Shown here: positions 37,407-46,858 of the stretch, in pieces
Layout of the letters: each line of letters opens with the position of its first letter
Numbering within the stretch: the first letter of the stretch is position 1
Assembly (NCBI RefSeq): GCF_002005545.1
Contig: NZ_LBMT01000001.1
Coordinates: 188,579-252,578 of the forward strand
From: Streptococcus mitis
GTDB lineage: Bacteria; Bacillota; Bacilli; Lactobacillales; Streptococcaceae
DNA length: 64,000 nt
Reading direction: 5' to 3'
Translations under genes and position numbers: made by a program
The notes under the pieces: model-generated
The model's input: the letters and a program-made list of their open reading frames with translations, nothing else
Told to the model about the DNA's origin: nothing
Databases searched by the model: none

Positions 37407-38639
37407 CTACAAATTCTTCAGATGTGTATAAAAAAAATTTATCGTAACAAGCCAAGAGTCTACACTTTCTTTCATTAATAAGCGCCAATCTTTTCGATAA
37501 CGATGATTCGGTTGATAAGCAACCGTCAACATATGCCCTGTTTCATGGTATTTTTTAAACAAAATGGATTCCCCTTTATAATGTGAAATGATATCATCTA
37601 TCGCGGATGATGCATTCCATATTTCATCAACATCGCTTCCTAGTAATAATAAAGGAGAGGAAATTTTACTCACATCAATCTGAGCCCTACTATCTTCAGG
37701 AATGTGTTTTCCAAAAAACTTGTTTAACAAATAATTTCCTAACTGAAATTTTTGATACGGAAGTTCTTTTTGCAAATATGTCCAAGAAGATGAATGAGAG
37801 TTGAGTTTTCCCTTTATTCCCTCAAATATTACATTTGAGGGGGAATTGAGTACCAAACATTGCACATCTTCCAAAGTACTTTGTCCAGCCAGAACAAGCT
37901 CTGCTCCTTTAGAGCGACCATATATTCCTATTTTTGTATTATCAACTTGAGGATGATGATATAGAAAATCTTTCGCTTCCTCCAGACATTCTATTGGAAT
38001 TCGTTCTAAATTTTGGGGTAATCCCTCTAAACCAAAATAAGCTATTGCAAGACAAATATAGCCTCTAGAAGATAAAAGTTGGGCAATATTCTGAGCTTTT
38101 TCAATTCTTCCCTCACTACCGCTAACAATAATCACGGCTGGCGCCCTTCTTAACTTTTCATCATAAAATAATCGACCTTGAAAATGCTTGTCATAGATAT
38201 CTTGATATCTTACTCCCAGATTCATATAACGCCTTACAAAACTTTGCTCCGCGACCATATCTTTCCCCAGCCTGATTTTAATTTCAACACCAAAACAATC
38301 TCGTAATGGAATTCTATCAAGAGAACTCGGTAATCTCCTTTTCCTGTTCTTCAACGGTTTCGCATTAAAGAATAATCCCATTTCTGAAACTCCTTTATAA
38401 GATCCCGAAATAGATGCTGTCTGAGAGGTATCAATCATACCGTCCTGATCAGATAAAAAAATTGCGGTTGATTTCCATATAACATCATGATCTAAAAGCA
38501 AAGGAGCATTTATACAGTAATAATCAGACAGGTACATTTCTACACAATACATTGCCCTTGGTTCTAAACCATTAATAGCAATATAAAAAGATTCATCCGC
38601 TAAATCTGTTTGTGAAATCAGTTCTATGTTTACAGTCAT
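37407..38639 (-). CDS. Acyl-CoA thioesterase/BAAT-family alpha/beta hydrolase
   Basis: The 410-residue protein has an N-terminal beta-sandwich like the acyl-CoA thioester hydrolase/BAAT N-domain (about 1-135) and a C-terminal alpha/beta hydrolase with nucleophile S243 in GRSKGAE, Asp near 338 in SDVDEIW and H369 in HETGHM. Family members cleave acyl-CoA or transfer acyl groups to amino acids. Serine at the nucleophile favours thioesterase over acyltransferase activity. A TTGTTAA-N5-TTAACAA palindrome lies 13 nt before its start, matching one in front of the MarR gene, so the MarR protein very likely controls it. Confidence 0.85.
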   Translation of the reverse strand: MTVNIELISQTDLADESFYIAINGLEPRAMYCVEMYLSDYYCINAPLLLDHDVIWKSTAIFLSDQDGMIDTSQTASISGSYKGVSEMGLFFNAKPLKNRKRRLPSSLDRIPLRDCFGVEIKIRLGKDMVAEQSFVRRYMNLGVRYQDIYDKHFQGRLFYDEKLRRAPAVIIVSGSEGRIEKAQNIAQLLSSRGYICLAIAYFGLEGLPQNLERIPIECLEEAKDFLYHHPQVDNTKIGIYGRSKGAELVLAGQSTLEDVQCLVLNSPSNVIFEGIKGKLNSHSSSWTYLQKELPYQKFQLGNYLLNKFFGKHIPEDSRAQIDVSKISSPLLLLGSDVDEIWNASSAIDDIISHYKGESILFKKYHETGHMLTVAYQPNHRYRKDWRLLMKESVDSWLVTINFFYTHLKNL

Positions 38640-38651
38640 ATCTTCTCCTTT

Positions 38652-38670
38652 TTGTTAATCTGCTTAACAA
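38652..38670. promoter_or_regulatory. Predicted MarR operator upstream of the thioesterase gene
   Basis: Perfect inverted repeat TTGTTAA (38652-38658), 5 bp, TTAACAA (38664-38670), identical in half-sites and spacing to the one at 39166-39184. Confidence 0.75.
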
Positions 38671-38695
38671 TTATATTTGAAATTTACCGTGACTT

Positions 38696-39151
38696 TTACC
38701 ACGGTAATTCTCCCCACACCTTTTCAATATCATCCATCAATTTCACAACTGTTTTAAGTTCCACCTCGCTATAGTTGTTTAAAACTGAAAAGATTGATTT
38801 TTCAATATATTCTTGTTGCTCCTTATGGATTTTAAAAATTTCGATGCCTTTTTCAGATAATCTCAAATATTTATTTTTCCCATTATTCGGATCAAAATCA
38901 AAAACAACTAAATTTTTTTGAATCAATCTCCTAACACTTTGAGTTATTGCACTTCTTGAAATTTCTAATAATTCAGATAATTTTACTAGATTTAAGGGCT
39001 GATTTTTCCCAATCACAACAATCAAATGTACCTCATTCAACGTAATGGATTTGTCAACACCACTTTTATGTTGATTTTTTTTTAACTGGTCAAACGCTAA
39101 AATAAATCTATTGAAACGATTATTAAATGCAATAAATTCTTTTTTATCCAT
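38696..39151 (-). CDS. MarR-family transcriptional regulator
   Basis: The 151-residue protein has the winged-helix core LSELLEISRSAITQSVRRLIQKNLV (cited by its ends, about 63-87) with the wing DPNNGKNKYLRLSEKG (about 92-107) and helical dimerization ends. It is 56 nt upstream of the thioesterase gene on the same strand. Two identical palindromes, one upstream of each gene, point to autoregulation and control of the thioesterase, perhaps lifted by an acyl or phenolic ligand; the ligand is unknown. Confidence 0.9.
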   Translation of the reverse strand: MDKKEFIAFNNRFNRFILAFDQLKKNQHKSGVDKSITLNEVHLIVVIGKNQPLNLVKLSELLEISRSAITQSVRRLIQKNLVVFDFDPNNGKNKYLRLSEKGIEIFKIHKEQQEYIEKSIFSVLNNYSEVELKTVVKLMDDIEKVWGELPW

Positions 39152-39165
39152 AATCTCTCTTTTCT

Positions 39166-39184
39166 TTGTTAATCATATTAACAA
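39166..39184. promoter_or_regulatory. Predicted MarR operator upstream of the MarR gene
   Basis: Perfect inverted repeat TTGTTAA (39166-39172), 5 bp, TTAACAA (39178-39184), 15 bp before the MarR start codon. Confidence 0.75.
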
Positions 39185-39202
39185 AACAGAAACTTCCTGT
39201 CA

Positions 39203-39238
39203 AATAAAAAATCCCCCAGATTCTACTCTGAAGGATTC
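39203..39238 (-). terminator. leuS terminator
   Basis: AATCC-CAGA arms (39210-39220) pair with TCTG-GGATT (39227-39237); on the minus strand a T-rich run follows. Just after the leuS stop codon. Confidence 0.8.
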
Positions 39239-39243
39239 CTATC

Positions 39244-41745
39244 TTATTTTACAACGATATTAACCAATTTATTCGGTACCGCAATTACTTTCACGATGTC
39301 CTTACCGTCAATTTCTGCTTTGACTTTTTCATCAGCTAGAGCAATCTCTTGCAATTCTTCGCGTGACAAGTCTTTAGCGACCATGAGTTTGGCACGGACT
39401 TTACCTTTGATTTGGACGACGATTTCGATTTCGTCTTCAACCAATTTACTTTCGTCCCATGTTGGCCAAGCCACGTAAGAGATTGACTCACCTGTTGCTG
39501 CAACAGTTTGCCAGAGCTCTTCTGCCAAGTGAGGTGCAAATGGTGCAATCAACTGAACGAAGCCTTTGGCGTAGTCTACATAGAGCTTGTCTTCCTTGTT
39601 GGCAGCGTTGACAAAGACCATGAGTTGGGCAATAGCTGTGTTGAATTTGAGGGACTCGATTTGCTCTGTTACAGATTTGACTGTTTCGTTGTAGACCTTG
39701 TCAAGAGCGCCATTGTTTTCCGCAAGGATTTCTTTACTTGTAATCAAACGGTAAACACGGTCAAGGAACTTACGGCTTCCTTCCAGACCTTCTTCTGACC
39801 AAGCGATTGAAGCATCAAGTGGCCCCATGAACATTTCATAGACACGAAGGGTGTCGGCACCGTATTGTTCCACCACATCGTCTGGGTTAACAACGTTCTT
39901 AAGCGATTTAGACATCTTAGCTGGTGCTTGCTCCAACTCTTCCCCTGTTTCTACATGGAAGAAGGAACCGTCACGTTTTTCAACCTTGTCAGTCGCCACA
40001 AGAGCCCCACGGTGGTCACGGTAGCTGGTTCCCAAAATCATCCCTTGGTTAAAGAGTTTTTGGAATGGTTCCTTAGTTGGAACAACACCGAGGTCATAGA
40101 GGAATTTATGCCAGAAACGAGCGTAAAGCAAGTGAAGAACGGCATGCTCTGCACCACCCACATAGATATCTACTGGCAACCATTGTTTGAGAAGATCCTC
40201 GTCAGCCAATTTCTCAGTATTGTGTGGGTCAATATAGCGGAGGTAGTACCAGCTTGAACCTGCCCATTGTGGCATGGTGTTGGTTTCACGACGACCCTTG
40301 ACACCATCTTCACGAGTCACTTCAAGCCAGTCTGTCAAGTTAGCTAGTGGACTTTCTCCTGTACCTGAAGGGCGAATATCCTTGGTTACTGGCAAGACAA
40401 GTGGCAATTCACTTTCAGGAACAGCTGTTGAAGTCCCATCTTCCCAATGAATGATTGGAATTGGCTCACCCCAGTAACGTTGACGGCTAAAGAGCCAGTC
40501 GCGGAGACGGTAGGTAACCTTCTCTTGTCCACAGCCTTTTTCTTCCAACCAAGCCACAATCTTGGCAATCGCGTCTTCTTTGTTGAGTCCATCTAGGAAG
40601 TCTGAATTAACGTGAAGGCCATCTTCTGTGTAGGCAGCTTCTTCAACGTTTCCACCTTCAAGTACTTCTACGATTGGAAGGTCAAATTGTTTGGCAAATT
40701 CCCAGTCACGTTGGTCGTGGGCAGGCACAGCCATGACCGCACCTGTACCATAGCTAGCAAGAACATAGTCGGCAATCCAGATTGGAATTTCCTTACCATT
40801 GGCAGGGTTGATGGCATAAGCACCAGTCCAAACACCAGTTTTTTCTTTAGCAAGGTCTGTACGAGCCAAGTCAGACTTAAGGCTAGCTTGGTGTTTATAG
40901 TCTGCTACTGCCTCTGCTTGCTCTGGACTTGTGATAGCGTCAACCAAATCATGTTCAGGAGCCAAAACAGTGAAAGTCGCACCGAAAAGGGTGTCCGGAC
41001 GAGTGGTAAAGACTGTGAATTCCTTGTCTGTTCCCTTAACTTTAAAAGTTACATTAGCACCAGTTGATTTCCCAATCCAGTTGCGCTGCATGTCCTTGAT
41101 AGACTCTGGCCAATCAAGTTCATCTAAGTCATTGAGCAAACGCTCTGCGTAGGCCGTGATTTTGAGCATCCATTGGCGCATTGGTTTGCGGACAACTGGA
41201 TAGCCTCCACGCTCAGAAGTTCCGTCAGGAAGCACTTCTTCATTGGCAATGGCAGTTCCCAATTCCTCAACCCAGTTTACTGGCACTTCAGCTTCATAGG
41301 CCAAGCCTTTTTCGTAAAGCTTGGTGAAAATCCATTGAGTCCACTTGTAGTAGTTTGGATCTGTTGTATTGACTTCACGATCCCAGTCATAAGAAAATCC
41401 AAGCGCATTGATTTGGCGTTTGAAGTTAGCAATGTTCTCAGCTGTAAATTCTGCTGGGTCATTACCAGTATCCATAGCATATTGCTCTGCAGGCAAACCA
41501 AAGGCATCCCAACCCATTGGGTGAAGGACATTGTAGCCTTGCGCACGTTTGTAACGGCTGAGGATATCGGTTGCGGTATAACCTTCTGGGTGTCCTACGT
41601 GCAATCCAGCTCCAGACGGGTAAGGGAACATGTCAAGTGCATAAAACTTAGGTTTTGAGGCATCTGTTCCTGTCTTAAATGTATGATGTTCTGCCCAGTA
41701 GCCCTGCCACTTAGGCTCAATTTCTTTATGATTGTAAAAACTCAT
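39244..41745 (-). CDS. leuS: Leucyl-tRNA synthetase
   Basis: The 833-residue class I synthetase has the HIGH-type motif in [16 protein letters not shown] (about 42-57), a CP1 editing domain with the TTRPDTLFG motif (about 250), the KMSKS loop in [10 protein letters not shown] (about 620) and a C-terminal anticodon domain. It charges tRNA-Leu. It has its own extended -10 promoter (TGGTATAAT at 41774-41782, minus strand) and no T-box leader in the roughly 30-nt 5' region. It is divergent from the two-component genes. Confidence 0.98.
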   Translation of the reverse strand: MSFYNHKEIEPKWQGYWAEHHTFKTGTDASKPKFYALDMFPYPSGAGLHVGHPEGYTATDILSRYKRAQGYNVLHPMGWDAFGLPAEQYAMDTGNDPAEFTAENIANFKRQINALGFSYDWDREVNTTDPNYYKWTQWIFTKLYEKGLAYEAEVPVNWVEELGTAIANEEVLPDGTSERGGYPVVRKPMRQWMLKITAYAERLLNDLDELDWPESIKDMQRNWIGKSTGANVTFKVKGTDKEFTVFTTRPDTLFGATFTVLAPEHDLVDAITSPEQAEAVADYKHQASLKSDLARTDLAKEKTGVWTGAYAINPANGKEIPIWIADYVLASYGTGAVMAVPAHDQRDWEFAKQFDLPIVEVLEGGNVEEAAYTEDGLHVNSDFLDGLNKEDAIAKIVAWLEEKGCGQEKVTYRLRDWLFSRQRYWGEPIPIIHWEDGTSTAVPESELPLVLPVTKDIRPSGTGESPLANLTDWLEVTREDGVKGRRETNTMPQWAGSSWYYLRYIDPHNTEKLADEDLLKQWLPVDIYVGGAEHAVLHLLYARFWHKFLYDLGVVPTKEPFQKLFNQGMILGTSYRDHRGALVATDKVEKRDGSFFHVETGEELEQAPAKMSKSLKNVVNPDDVVEQYGADTLRVYEMFMGPLDASIAWSEEGLEGSRKFLDRVYRLITSKEILAENNGALDKVYNETVKSVTEQIESLKFNTAIAQLMVFVNAANKEDKLYVDYAKGFVQLIAPFAPHLAEELWQTVAATGESISYVAWPTWDESKLVEDEIEIVVQIKGKVRAKLMVAKDLSREELQEIALADEKVKAEIDGKDIVKVIAVPNKLVNIVVK

Positions 41746-41831
41746 GGTCTCTCTCCAATTTTGTGATGTTACTATTATACCATTTTTGAGAGAATTTGGT
41801 CTCGTTCTATTCTATACTTTTCTATTTTACC

Positions 41832-41860
41832 TTGCTCTAGAATTTTTAAACTGCTATACT
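41832..41860 (+). promoter_or_regulatory. Promoter of the two-component system
   Basis: TTGCTC (41832-41837), 17 bp, TATACT (41855-41860) with TGC just before it (extended -10), about 30 nt before the kinase ATG. Confidence 0.7.
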
Positions 41861-41892
41861 TATAACAGAAAACCCTTCCAAGGAGGTAGCGG

Positions 41893-43542
41893 ATGTCTCA
41901 TTCCTTTAAAAAATCTCTCCAAAAAGAAATTCTCCATAGAAGCTCTATCGCAGCCTTTGTGACCTCTCTTTTACTACTCATTTTACTTTTTGGTTTTTCC
42001 TATGTTTTACAAAAGCAACAACTATCCAAAGACACGAGACAGATTGTCAAACAAGTTCAAGAGATGAAAGAAGCAAATAGTGAGCTCCTGACTACCATGA
42101 ACCATAAAATGATTCCTGGATTTTTGGACGGCAAACACACAGAGAGAGAAGTCTTTAGCTTATTTTACGAGACAAAAGCTAAATTAAAACTTAGTTCTGA
42201 CCTCATTATCCTAAGTGATACAGGTGAATTACTATTTAGTACCAATCGAAATCACCAAGAAAGTATTTTATCTCCCTACTATCTAAAACTGCTCATTCAA
42301 AATCCTTCTCAAGATAAAGTTACAGAAAAAATTGCACTTTCTTCAGACAAGCAACACTACACACTCTTTATCAAACCACTACTTCAAAACCAACGAGTTA
42401 AGGCCTATACTATTGCTTTCGTAAATGAGAATGATTTCATCTCAAGTTTCCCAATGATAAATTCTAAATACATCATTACCGATAGCTTTGGAAATATATT
42501 TTCCAACAATACAAATCAGTTTACTCGTTCCACTCTGGAAAAATTTGATGAAAAACTCCTACACTCTCGCACCCACTGGTATGCGAACGAACCGCTTATT
42601 GTTCAAAAAGAAAAAGTCGGTGCTATTTTTTCAATCTATACTTTTCAATCCTTCTTTCCTATTCCTAGCTTACTTGGTCTAGCCTCCATTCTCACCTTAT
42701 GTATATTCTTCCTCTACTTCTGGCAAGCAAGGCGAATTGCTCATAAGATTGCCACACACAATGCTGTTCCTATTGAAAGTTTGGTTTACCAACTTCAAGA
42801 AATTCCTAAACAAGCAGAAAAAAGGCTTTCTCTACAAACAGGTGATGAGTTTGAGTTTATGGCAGAAAAAATCAACAATATGTTGTACGAATTAGATCAA
42901 CTTCATCAAAAAATGTTGACCATCGAAAAAGAAAAGTGGATTTTTGAAAGAAAAATGCTGGAAGCTCAGTTCAATCCTCATTTTCTCTACAATACACTTG
43001 AGACGATTAAAATCACTTCTTTAATGGATGCAGATCTCACACAAGATCTGATTCAAAACCTCACGCGCATTCTTCGCTACAGTATCACCGATTTAGAAAA
43101 AGAAACAACCATTTGTCAGGATTTAAAGATTATAGAGGATTACCTTATGATTCATAAGATTCGTTTCGAGCACTTTTCCTATGATATTGTCTGCCCAGAA
43201 ACTGTTGATAATCAGCCTATTCCTAAACTTTTCTTGCTTCCTCTCGTAGAAAATGCTATAAAATATGGGATGCAATACCGTATTGATCTTCATATTGATA
43301 TCCAAATTACCTTGGAAGCAGATTCTCTAACTTTTTTAGTCAAGGATAATGCTGGAGGACTCACAAAACAAGAGCGACTCGCTATTTTAGACTCTTTAGA
43401 AAGCCCTCATACCCAGCATGGCATCGTTAACAGCTACAAACGATTGAGCAATTTCTTTTCTGATGTCCAGCTAGATTTAGGAGTCAATCGCCATGGAGAA
43501 ACTTGGGTCAAATTTATAACGAAAGGACTAACTCATGTTTAA
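41893..43542 (+). CDS. YesM/LytS-type sensor histidine kinase
   Basis: The 549-residue kinase has two membrane helices (about 18-40 and 257-277) enclosing an extracellular sensor domain of about 215 residues, a HAMP-like linker, the HisKA_6 phospho-acceptor box with H363 in EAQFNPHFLYNTLE, and an ATPase domain with N454 in LPLVENAIKYG. This is the YesM/HptS subfamily, usually tuned to sugars or sugar phosphates sensed with a partner binding protein. It overlaps the response-regulator gene by 8 nt, and an FbpA-like lipoprotein gene follows. The signal is unknown. Confidence 0.9.
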   Translation: MSHSFKKSLQKEILHRSSIAAFVTSLLLLILLFGFSYVLQKQQLSKDTRQIVKQVQEMKEANSELLTTMNHKMIPGFLDGKHTEREVFSLFYETKAKLKLSSDLIILSDTGELLFSTNRNHQESILSPYYLKLLIQNPSQDKVTEKIALSSDKQHYTLFIKPLLQNQRVKAYTIAFVNENDFISSFPMINSKYIITDSFGNIFSNNTNQFTRSTLEKFDEKLLHSRTHWYANEPLIVQKEKVGAIFSIYTFQSFFPIPSLLGLASILTLCIFFLYFWQARRIAHKIATHNAVPIESLVYQLQEIPKQAEKRLSLQTGDEFEFMAEKINNMLYELDQLHQKMLTIEKEKWIFERKMLEAQFNPHFLYNTLETIKITSLMDADLTQDLIQNLTRILRYSITDLEKETTICQDLKIIEDYLMIHKIRFEHFSYDIVCPETVDNQPIPKLFLLPLVENAIKYGMQYRIDLHIDIQITLEADSLTFLVKDNAGGLTKQERLAILDSLESPHTQHGIVNSYKRLSNFFSDVQLDLGVNRHGETWVKFITKGLTHV

Positions 43543-44305
43543 GCTCATTATCGTAGAAGATGAACACCTCATTCGAAAATGGCTAGAGATTGCCGTAGAC
43601 TACTCTGCCCTAGGTATCCAAGTCGTAGGAACTGCCAGTCACGGTCAAGAGGGAATGAAACTCATCCAAGAAAAAGAACCTCATATTGTCTTAACAGACA
43701 TCACAATGCCAATTATGGATGCTTTTATGATGTTCGAAGCCACTCGTACTCTCTCCTATGAAAAAGTTATCTTATCAGGTTATAACGATTTTCAAAATGC
43801 AAAAAAAGCCATGCAATATGGAGCAGTTGATTTCTTATCCAAACCAATTGATACCAAGGAGTTGACAGAATGTCTTCAAAAAATTGTTTTGCGATTACGA
43901 GTTAGCACTTATCAAGAAACTCCTTTTTTAGAAGAATATCAAACTTTACTTACCTCTATCCAACAAATTGATACACAAAACCAAATCATTCAGCAAATTC
44001 TGGAATTTGTGCACCAACACTACTGCATGCACTTTACCATTTCTAGCATTGCAGAGAATCTAGGGTATAGCGAAAGTTATCTATATAAGGTTATCAAAGA
44101 AGACTTCCCAATGACGCTAAATGAATATATCTTACGCTACCGCCTCAAGCAAGCTATAGATAAAATGGCTGAATCCCCTAATTCTCCCTTAAGCGATATC
44201 TCTGAACAAGTTGGATTTTCAGACTATAAATATTTTGCAAAAGTTTTTAAAAAGTATCTCCATATTTCTCCAAAAGAATTAAAACTTATGGATAAAAATC
44301 ATTGA
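43535..44305 (+). CDS. YesN-type response regulator with AraC DNA-binding domain
   Basis: The 256-residue protein has a receiver domain (1-120: E8/D9 acidic pocket, phospho-acceptor D55 in LTDITMP, K103) and a C-terminal AraC helix-turn-helix pair (about 150-252, with ISSIAENLGYSESYLYKVIK cited in part and ISEQVGFSDYKYFAKVFKK). It is translationally coupled to the kinase. The obvious target is the downstream lipoprotein-ABC transporter operon. A terminator follows the gene. Confidence 0.92.
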   Translation: MFKLIIVEDEHLIRKWLEIAVDYSALGIQVVGTASHGQEGMKLIQEKEPHIVLTDITMPIMDAFMMFEATRTLSYEKVILSGYNDFQNAKKAMQYGAVDFLSKPIDTKELTECLQKIVLRLRVSTYQETPFLEEYQTLLTSIQQIDTQNQIIQQILEFVHQHYCMHFTISSIAENLGYSESYLYKVIKEDFPMTLNEYILRYRLKQAIDKMAESPNSPLSDISEQVGFSDYKYFAKVFKKYLHISPKELKLMDKNH

Positions 44306-44313
44306 TGTAAAAG

Positions 44314-44341
44314 GATTGCTCAACTCTAGCAATCTTTTTAT
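44314..44341 (+). terminator. Terminator of the two-component operon
   Basis: GATTGCT (44314-44320) pairs with AGCAATC (44328-44334) with a 7-nt loop, followed by TTTTTATTTT. Confidence 0.85.
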
Positions 44342-44351
44342 TTTGTACTTT

Positions 44352-44443
44352 TACCCAATAAAAATCAAAGTGCTAACTACTCAAATCATAGCTTTGAGAT
44401 CACAGATAAAGTGACGTGTTTTGAAGAGGATTACCCTCGAAAT
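44352..44443. repeat. Degenerate BOX remnant
   Basis: Reads as a decayed BOX in reverse orientation to the other two: ATAAAAATCAAAGTGCTAAC matches the boxC start, then CTTTGAG..CAGATAAAGTGACGTG and TTTTGAAGAGGATTACCCTCGAAA match the boxA end with indels. It lies between the regulator and the first lipoprotein gene. Confidence 0.55.
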
Positions 44444-44597
44444 CCCAGTTACAGTGTACCTATCCTTGCTCGAGACATCCATTTCCTATTTTTCGTTTTA
44501 GATTTCTTTAAGGTTTTTATTATATCCTGTAGAACTCTACAATTTGAAAACATTAATAATCTAGGTAGAGAAAATGTTCGTAAAAAAGGAGATACTT

Positions 44598-45638
44598 ATG
44601 AAAAAAATACTATTCTTTCTCTCTTGTAGCTGGATATTCCTTTCTTTATCAGGATGTTCTTCAACTATAGAAGCGGAAACTAGCACTGAAAAAGATTCAG
44701 ATAGCACTTTGGTTGTCTACTCGCCTAACCCTGAAGACCTTATCGAAGAAACAGTCCCAGCCTTCGAAGAAAAATATGGTATTAAGGTTGACTTAGTACA
44801 AGCCAGCACTGGTGAATTGTTCAAAAAAGCTGAGGCCGAAAAAGAATCCCCTGTAGCCGATGTCATTTTCGGAGGCTCCTACGCTCTCTTCTCTACTAAC
44901 GAAAAACTTTTTGAACCTTATATTTCCCAAGAGAACGACCAGATAATCCCTGAATATCAAAATAAAACAGGATTCTACACGCCTTATACACTTGATGTCA
45001 GTGTCATTATTGCCAATTCAGCCCTTACAAAAGATATAAAAATTGAAGGCTACAATGATCTACTCAATCCTAAATTAAAAGGAAAAATCACTACTGCTGA
45101 TCCAAGTAACGCATCTAGCGCTTTTGCACAATTAACAAACATGCTTGTCGATCAAGGGGGATACGAAAATGAACAAGCTTGGACCTATGTGAAAAATCTA
45201 TTTACCCTAGTAGATGGAAAGATTGCATCTAGTTCTTCAAATGTTTACAAAGCTGTCGCCGATGGAGAAATGGCTGTAGGACTCACCTATGAAGATCCTG
45301 CCTTAAAACTTTTAAACGACGGAGTTGATGTAAAAGTCATTTATCCAAAAGAAGGAACCGTCTTTTTACCTGGTAACGCAGCTATCGTCAAAAACGCCAA
45401 ACACATGGACAACGCTAAGAAATTTATCGATTTCCTCCTTTCTCAAGAAATCCAAGATAAGCTAGGAACTGAAACAACAATCAGACCCATTCGTAAAAAT
45501 GCTAGAACCAATAAAAATATGAAGGCTATGACAGAAATCAATATTGCCACTGAAGATTCCGATTATGTCATTAAAAACAAATCTGCCATTCTTAAAAAGT
45601 ACAATGACATTTTTACAGATATCCAATCTAAAAAATAA
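44598..45638 (+). CDS. FbpA/AfuA-like solute-binding lipoprotein, copy 1
   Basis: Started at the ATG with AAGGAG upstream (MKKILFF), the protein has 346 residues and a lipobox LSLSGC near residue 20. The fold is a type-2 binding protein of the FbpA/AfuA group (LVVYSPNPEDLIEETVPAFE, EKYGIKV, GELFKKAEAEKE). The paired adjacent tyrosines that hold iron in FbpA are not seen; the equivalent region reads GLTYEDPA. It is about 65-70 percent identical by eye to the next gene product. Placement next to the kinase suggests a role as co-sensor, as HptA is for HptRS; this is inference. Confidence 0.85.
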   Translation: MKKILFFLSCSWIFLSLSGCSSTIEAETSTEKDSDSTLVVYSPNPEDLIEETVPAFEEKYGIKVDLVQASTGELFKKAEAEKESPVADVIFGGSYALFSTNEKLFEPYISQENDQIIPEYQNKTGFYTPYTLDVSVIIANSALTKDIKIEGYNDLLNPKLKGKITTADPSNASSAFAQLTNMLVDQGGYENEQAWTYVKNLFTLVDGKIASSSSNVYKAVADGEMAVGLTYEDPALKLLNDGVDVKVIYPKEGTVFLPGNAAIVKNAKHMDNAKKFIDFLLSQEIQDKLGTETTIRPIRKNARTNKNMKAMTEINIATEDSDYVIKNKSAILKKYNDIFTDIQSKK

Positions 45639-45742
45639 AATTTGACTTTCCAATGATTAACTGTCAAACCCTGCTATAAAATCAAAAAGATTACTTCCGT
45701 GTTGTAGAGAATTTTACTCTAATAGAATAGAATTATCGGTTT

Positions 45743-45756
45743 TAAGAACGCTTACA
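45743..45756. promoter_or_regulatory. cre-like site upstream of the second lipoprotein gene
   Basis: TAAGAACGCTTACA fits the cre consensus at 12 of 14 positions and lies in the 161-nt gap before the second lipoprotein gene, 43 nt upstream of its ATG. Catabolite control would fit a sugar-related transporter. Confidence 0.45.
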
Positions 45757-45799
45757 TTATTTTAAAATAAACTTAAATAACACAACGGAGGTATCCATC

Positions 45800-46846
45800 A
45801 TGAAAAAGAAATGGATGTATTATGCTGCTTGCGGACTAGCTCTTTTTGGTCTTGCTGCTTGTTCTTCTAATGAATCTGCCGATGGCGGTTCATCTGATAA
45901 AGGAGACGGCGGTTCGCTAGTCGTTTATTCACCAAACTCAGAGGGCTTAATCGGAGCAACTATTCCTGCCTTTGAAGAGAAATATGGTATCAAAGTAGAA
46001 CTGATTCAAGCTGGTACTGGAGAACTTTTCAAAAAACTAGAGTCAGAAAAAGAAGCTCCTGTAGCCGATGTCATCTTTGGTGGTTCTTATACACAATATG
46101 CTACCCACGGAGAACTCTTTGAAAACTATACTTCAAAAGAAAATGATAATGTTATCAAAGAATATCAAAACACAACTGGCTACTCTACACCTTATACACT
46201 AGATGGTAGTGTTTTAATCGTCAATCCTGATTTAACGAAAGGCATGAACATCGAAGGATATAGCGACCTTCTCAAACCTGAACTAAAAGGAAAAATCGCA
46301 ACTGCTGACCCAGCAAACTCTTCTAGCGCCTTTGCTCAATTAACAAATATGCTACAAGCTCAAGGTGGTTACAAAGACGATAAAGCTTGGTCTTATGTAA
46401 AAGATCTCTTCACACTTATTGATGGTAAAATCGGTTCAAGCTCATCTGGTGTCTATAAAGCAGTCGCTGACGGAGAAATGGCTGTTGGTCTCTCTTATGA
46501 AGATCCAGCAGTTAAACTCTTAAATGACGGAGCTAATATCAAGGTAGTCTATCCAAAAGAAGGAACCGTCTTCCTACCTGCTAGTGCTGCTATCGTTAAA
46601 AAAGCGAAAAATATGGAAAATGCCAAGAAATTTATCGATTTTATTATCTCTCAAGAAGTACAAGATACACTTGGTACAACCACTACTAACCGTCCTGTTC
46701 GTAAAAATGCCAAAACAAGCGAAAACATGAAACCAATTGACAAAATCAAAACACTCACTGAAGATTATGATTATGTCATCAAGAATAAATCAGATATCGT
46801 TAAGAAATACAACGAAGTCTTTACAGATATCCAATCTAAACAGTAA
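45800..46846 (+). CDS. FbpA/AfuA-like solute-binding lipoprotein, copy 2
   Basis: The 348-residue lipoprotein (lipobox LFGLAAC, Cys near residue 21, then a Gly/Ser-rich spacer) is a close paralogue of the 44598 gene product: LVVYSPNSEGLIGATIPAFE, GELFKKLESEKEAPVADVIFGGSY, GLSYEDPA. Again no adjacent tyrosine pair. It is 12 nt before the ABC ATPase gene, so it is the transporter's own binding protein. Homologues are often labelled iron-binding; the missing tyrosines and the YesMN-type regulator make an organic phosphate or sugar phosphate ligand at least as likely. Confidence 0.88.
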   Translation: MKKKWMYYAACGLALFGLAACSSNESADGGSSDKGDGGSLVVYSPNSEGLIGATIPAFEEKYGIKVELIQAGTGELFKKLESEKEAPVADVIFGGSYTQYATHGELFENYTSKENDNVIKEYQNTTGYSTPYTLDGSVLIVNPDLTKGMNIEGYSDLLKPELKGKIATADPANSSSAFAQLTNMLQAQGGYKDDKAWSYVKDLFTLIDGKIGSSSSGVYKAVADGEMAVGLSYEDPAVKLLNDGANIKVVYPKEGTVFLPASAAIVKKAKNMENAKKFIDFIISQEVQDTLGTTTTNRPVRKNAKTSENMKPIDKIKTLTEDYDYVIKNKSDIVKKYNEVFTDIQSKQ

Positions 46847-46858
46847 AAGAGGTTCACT

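Noticed and set aside
41746..41892. T-box or leucine riboswitch upstream of leuS
   Set aside because: The leader is about 30 nt and has neither the T-box sequence nor room for the stems.
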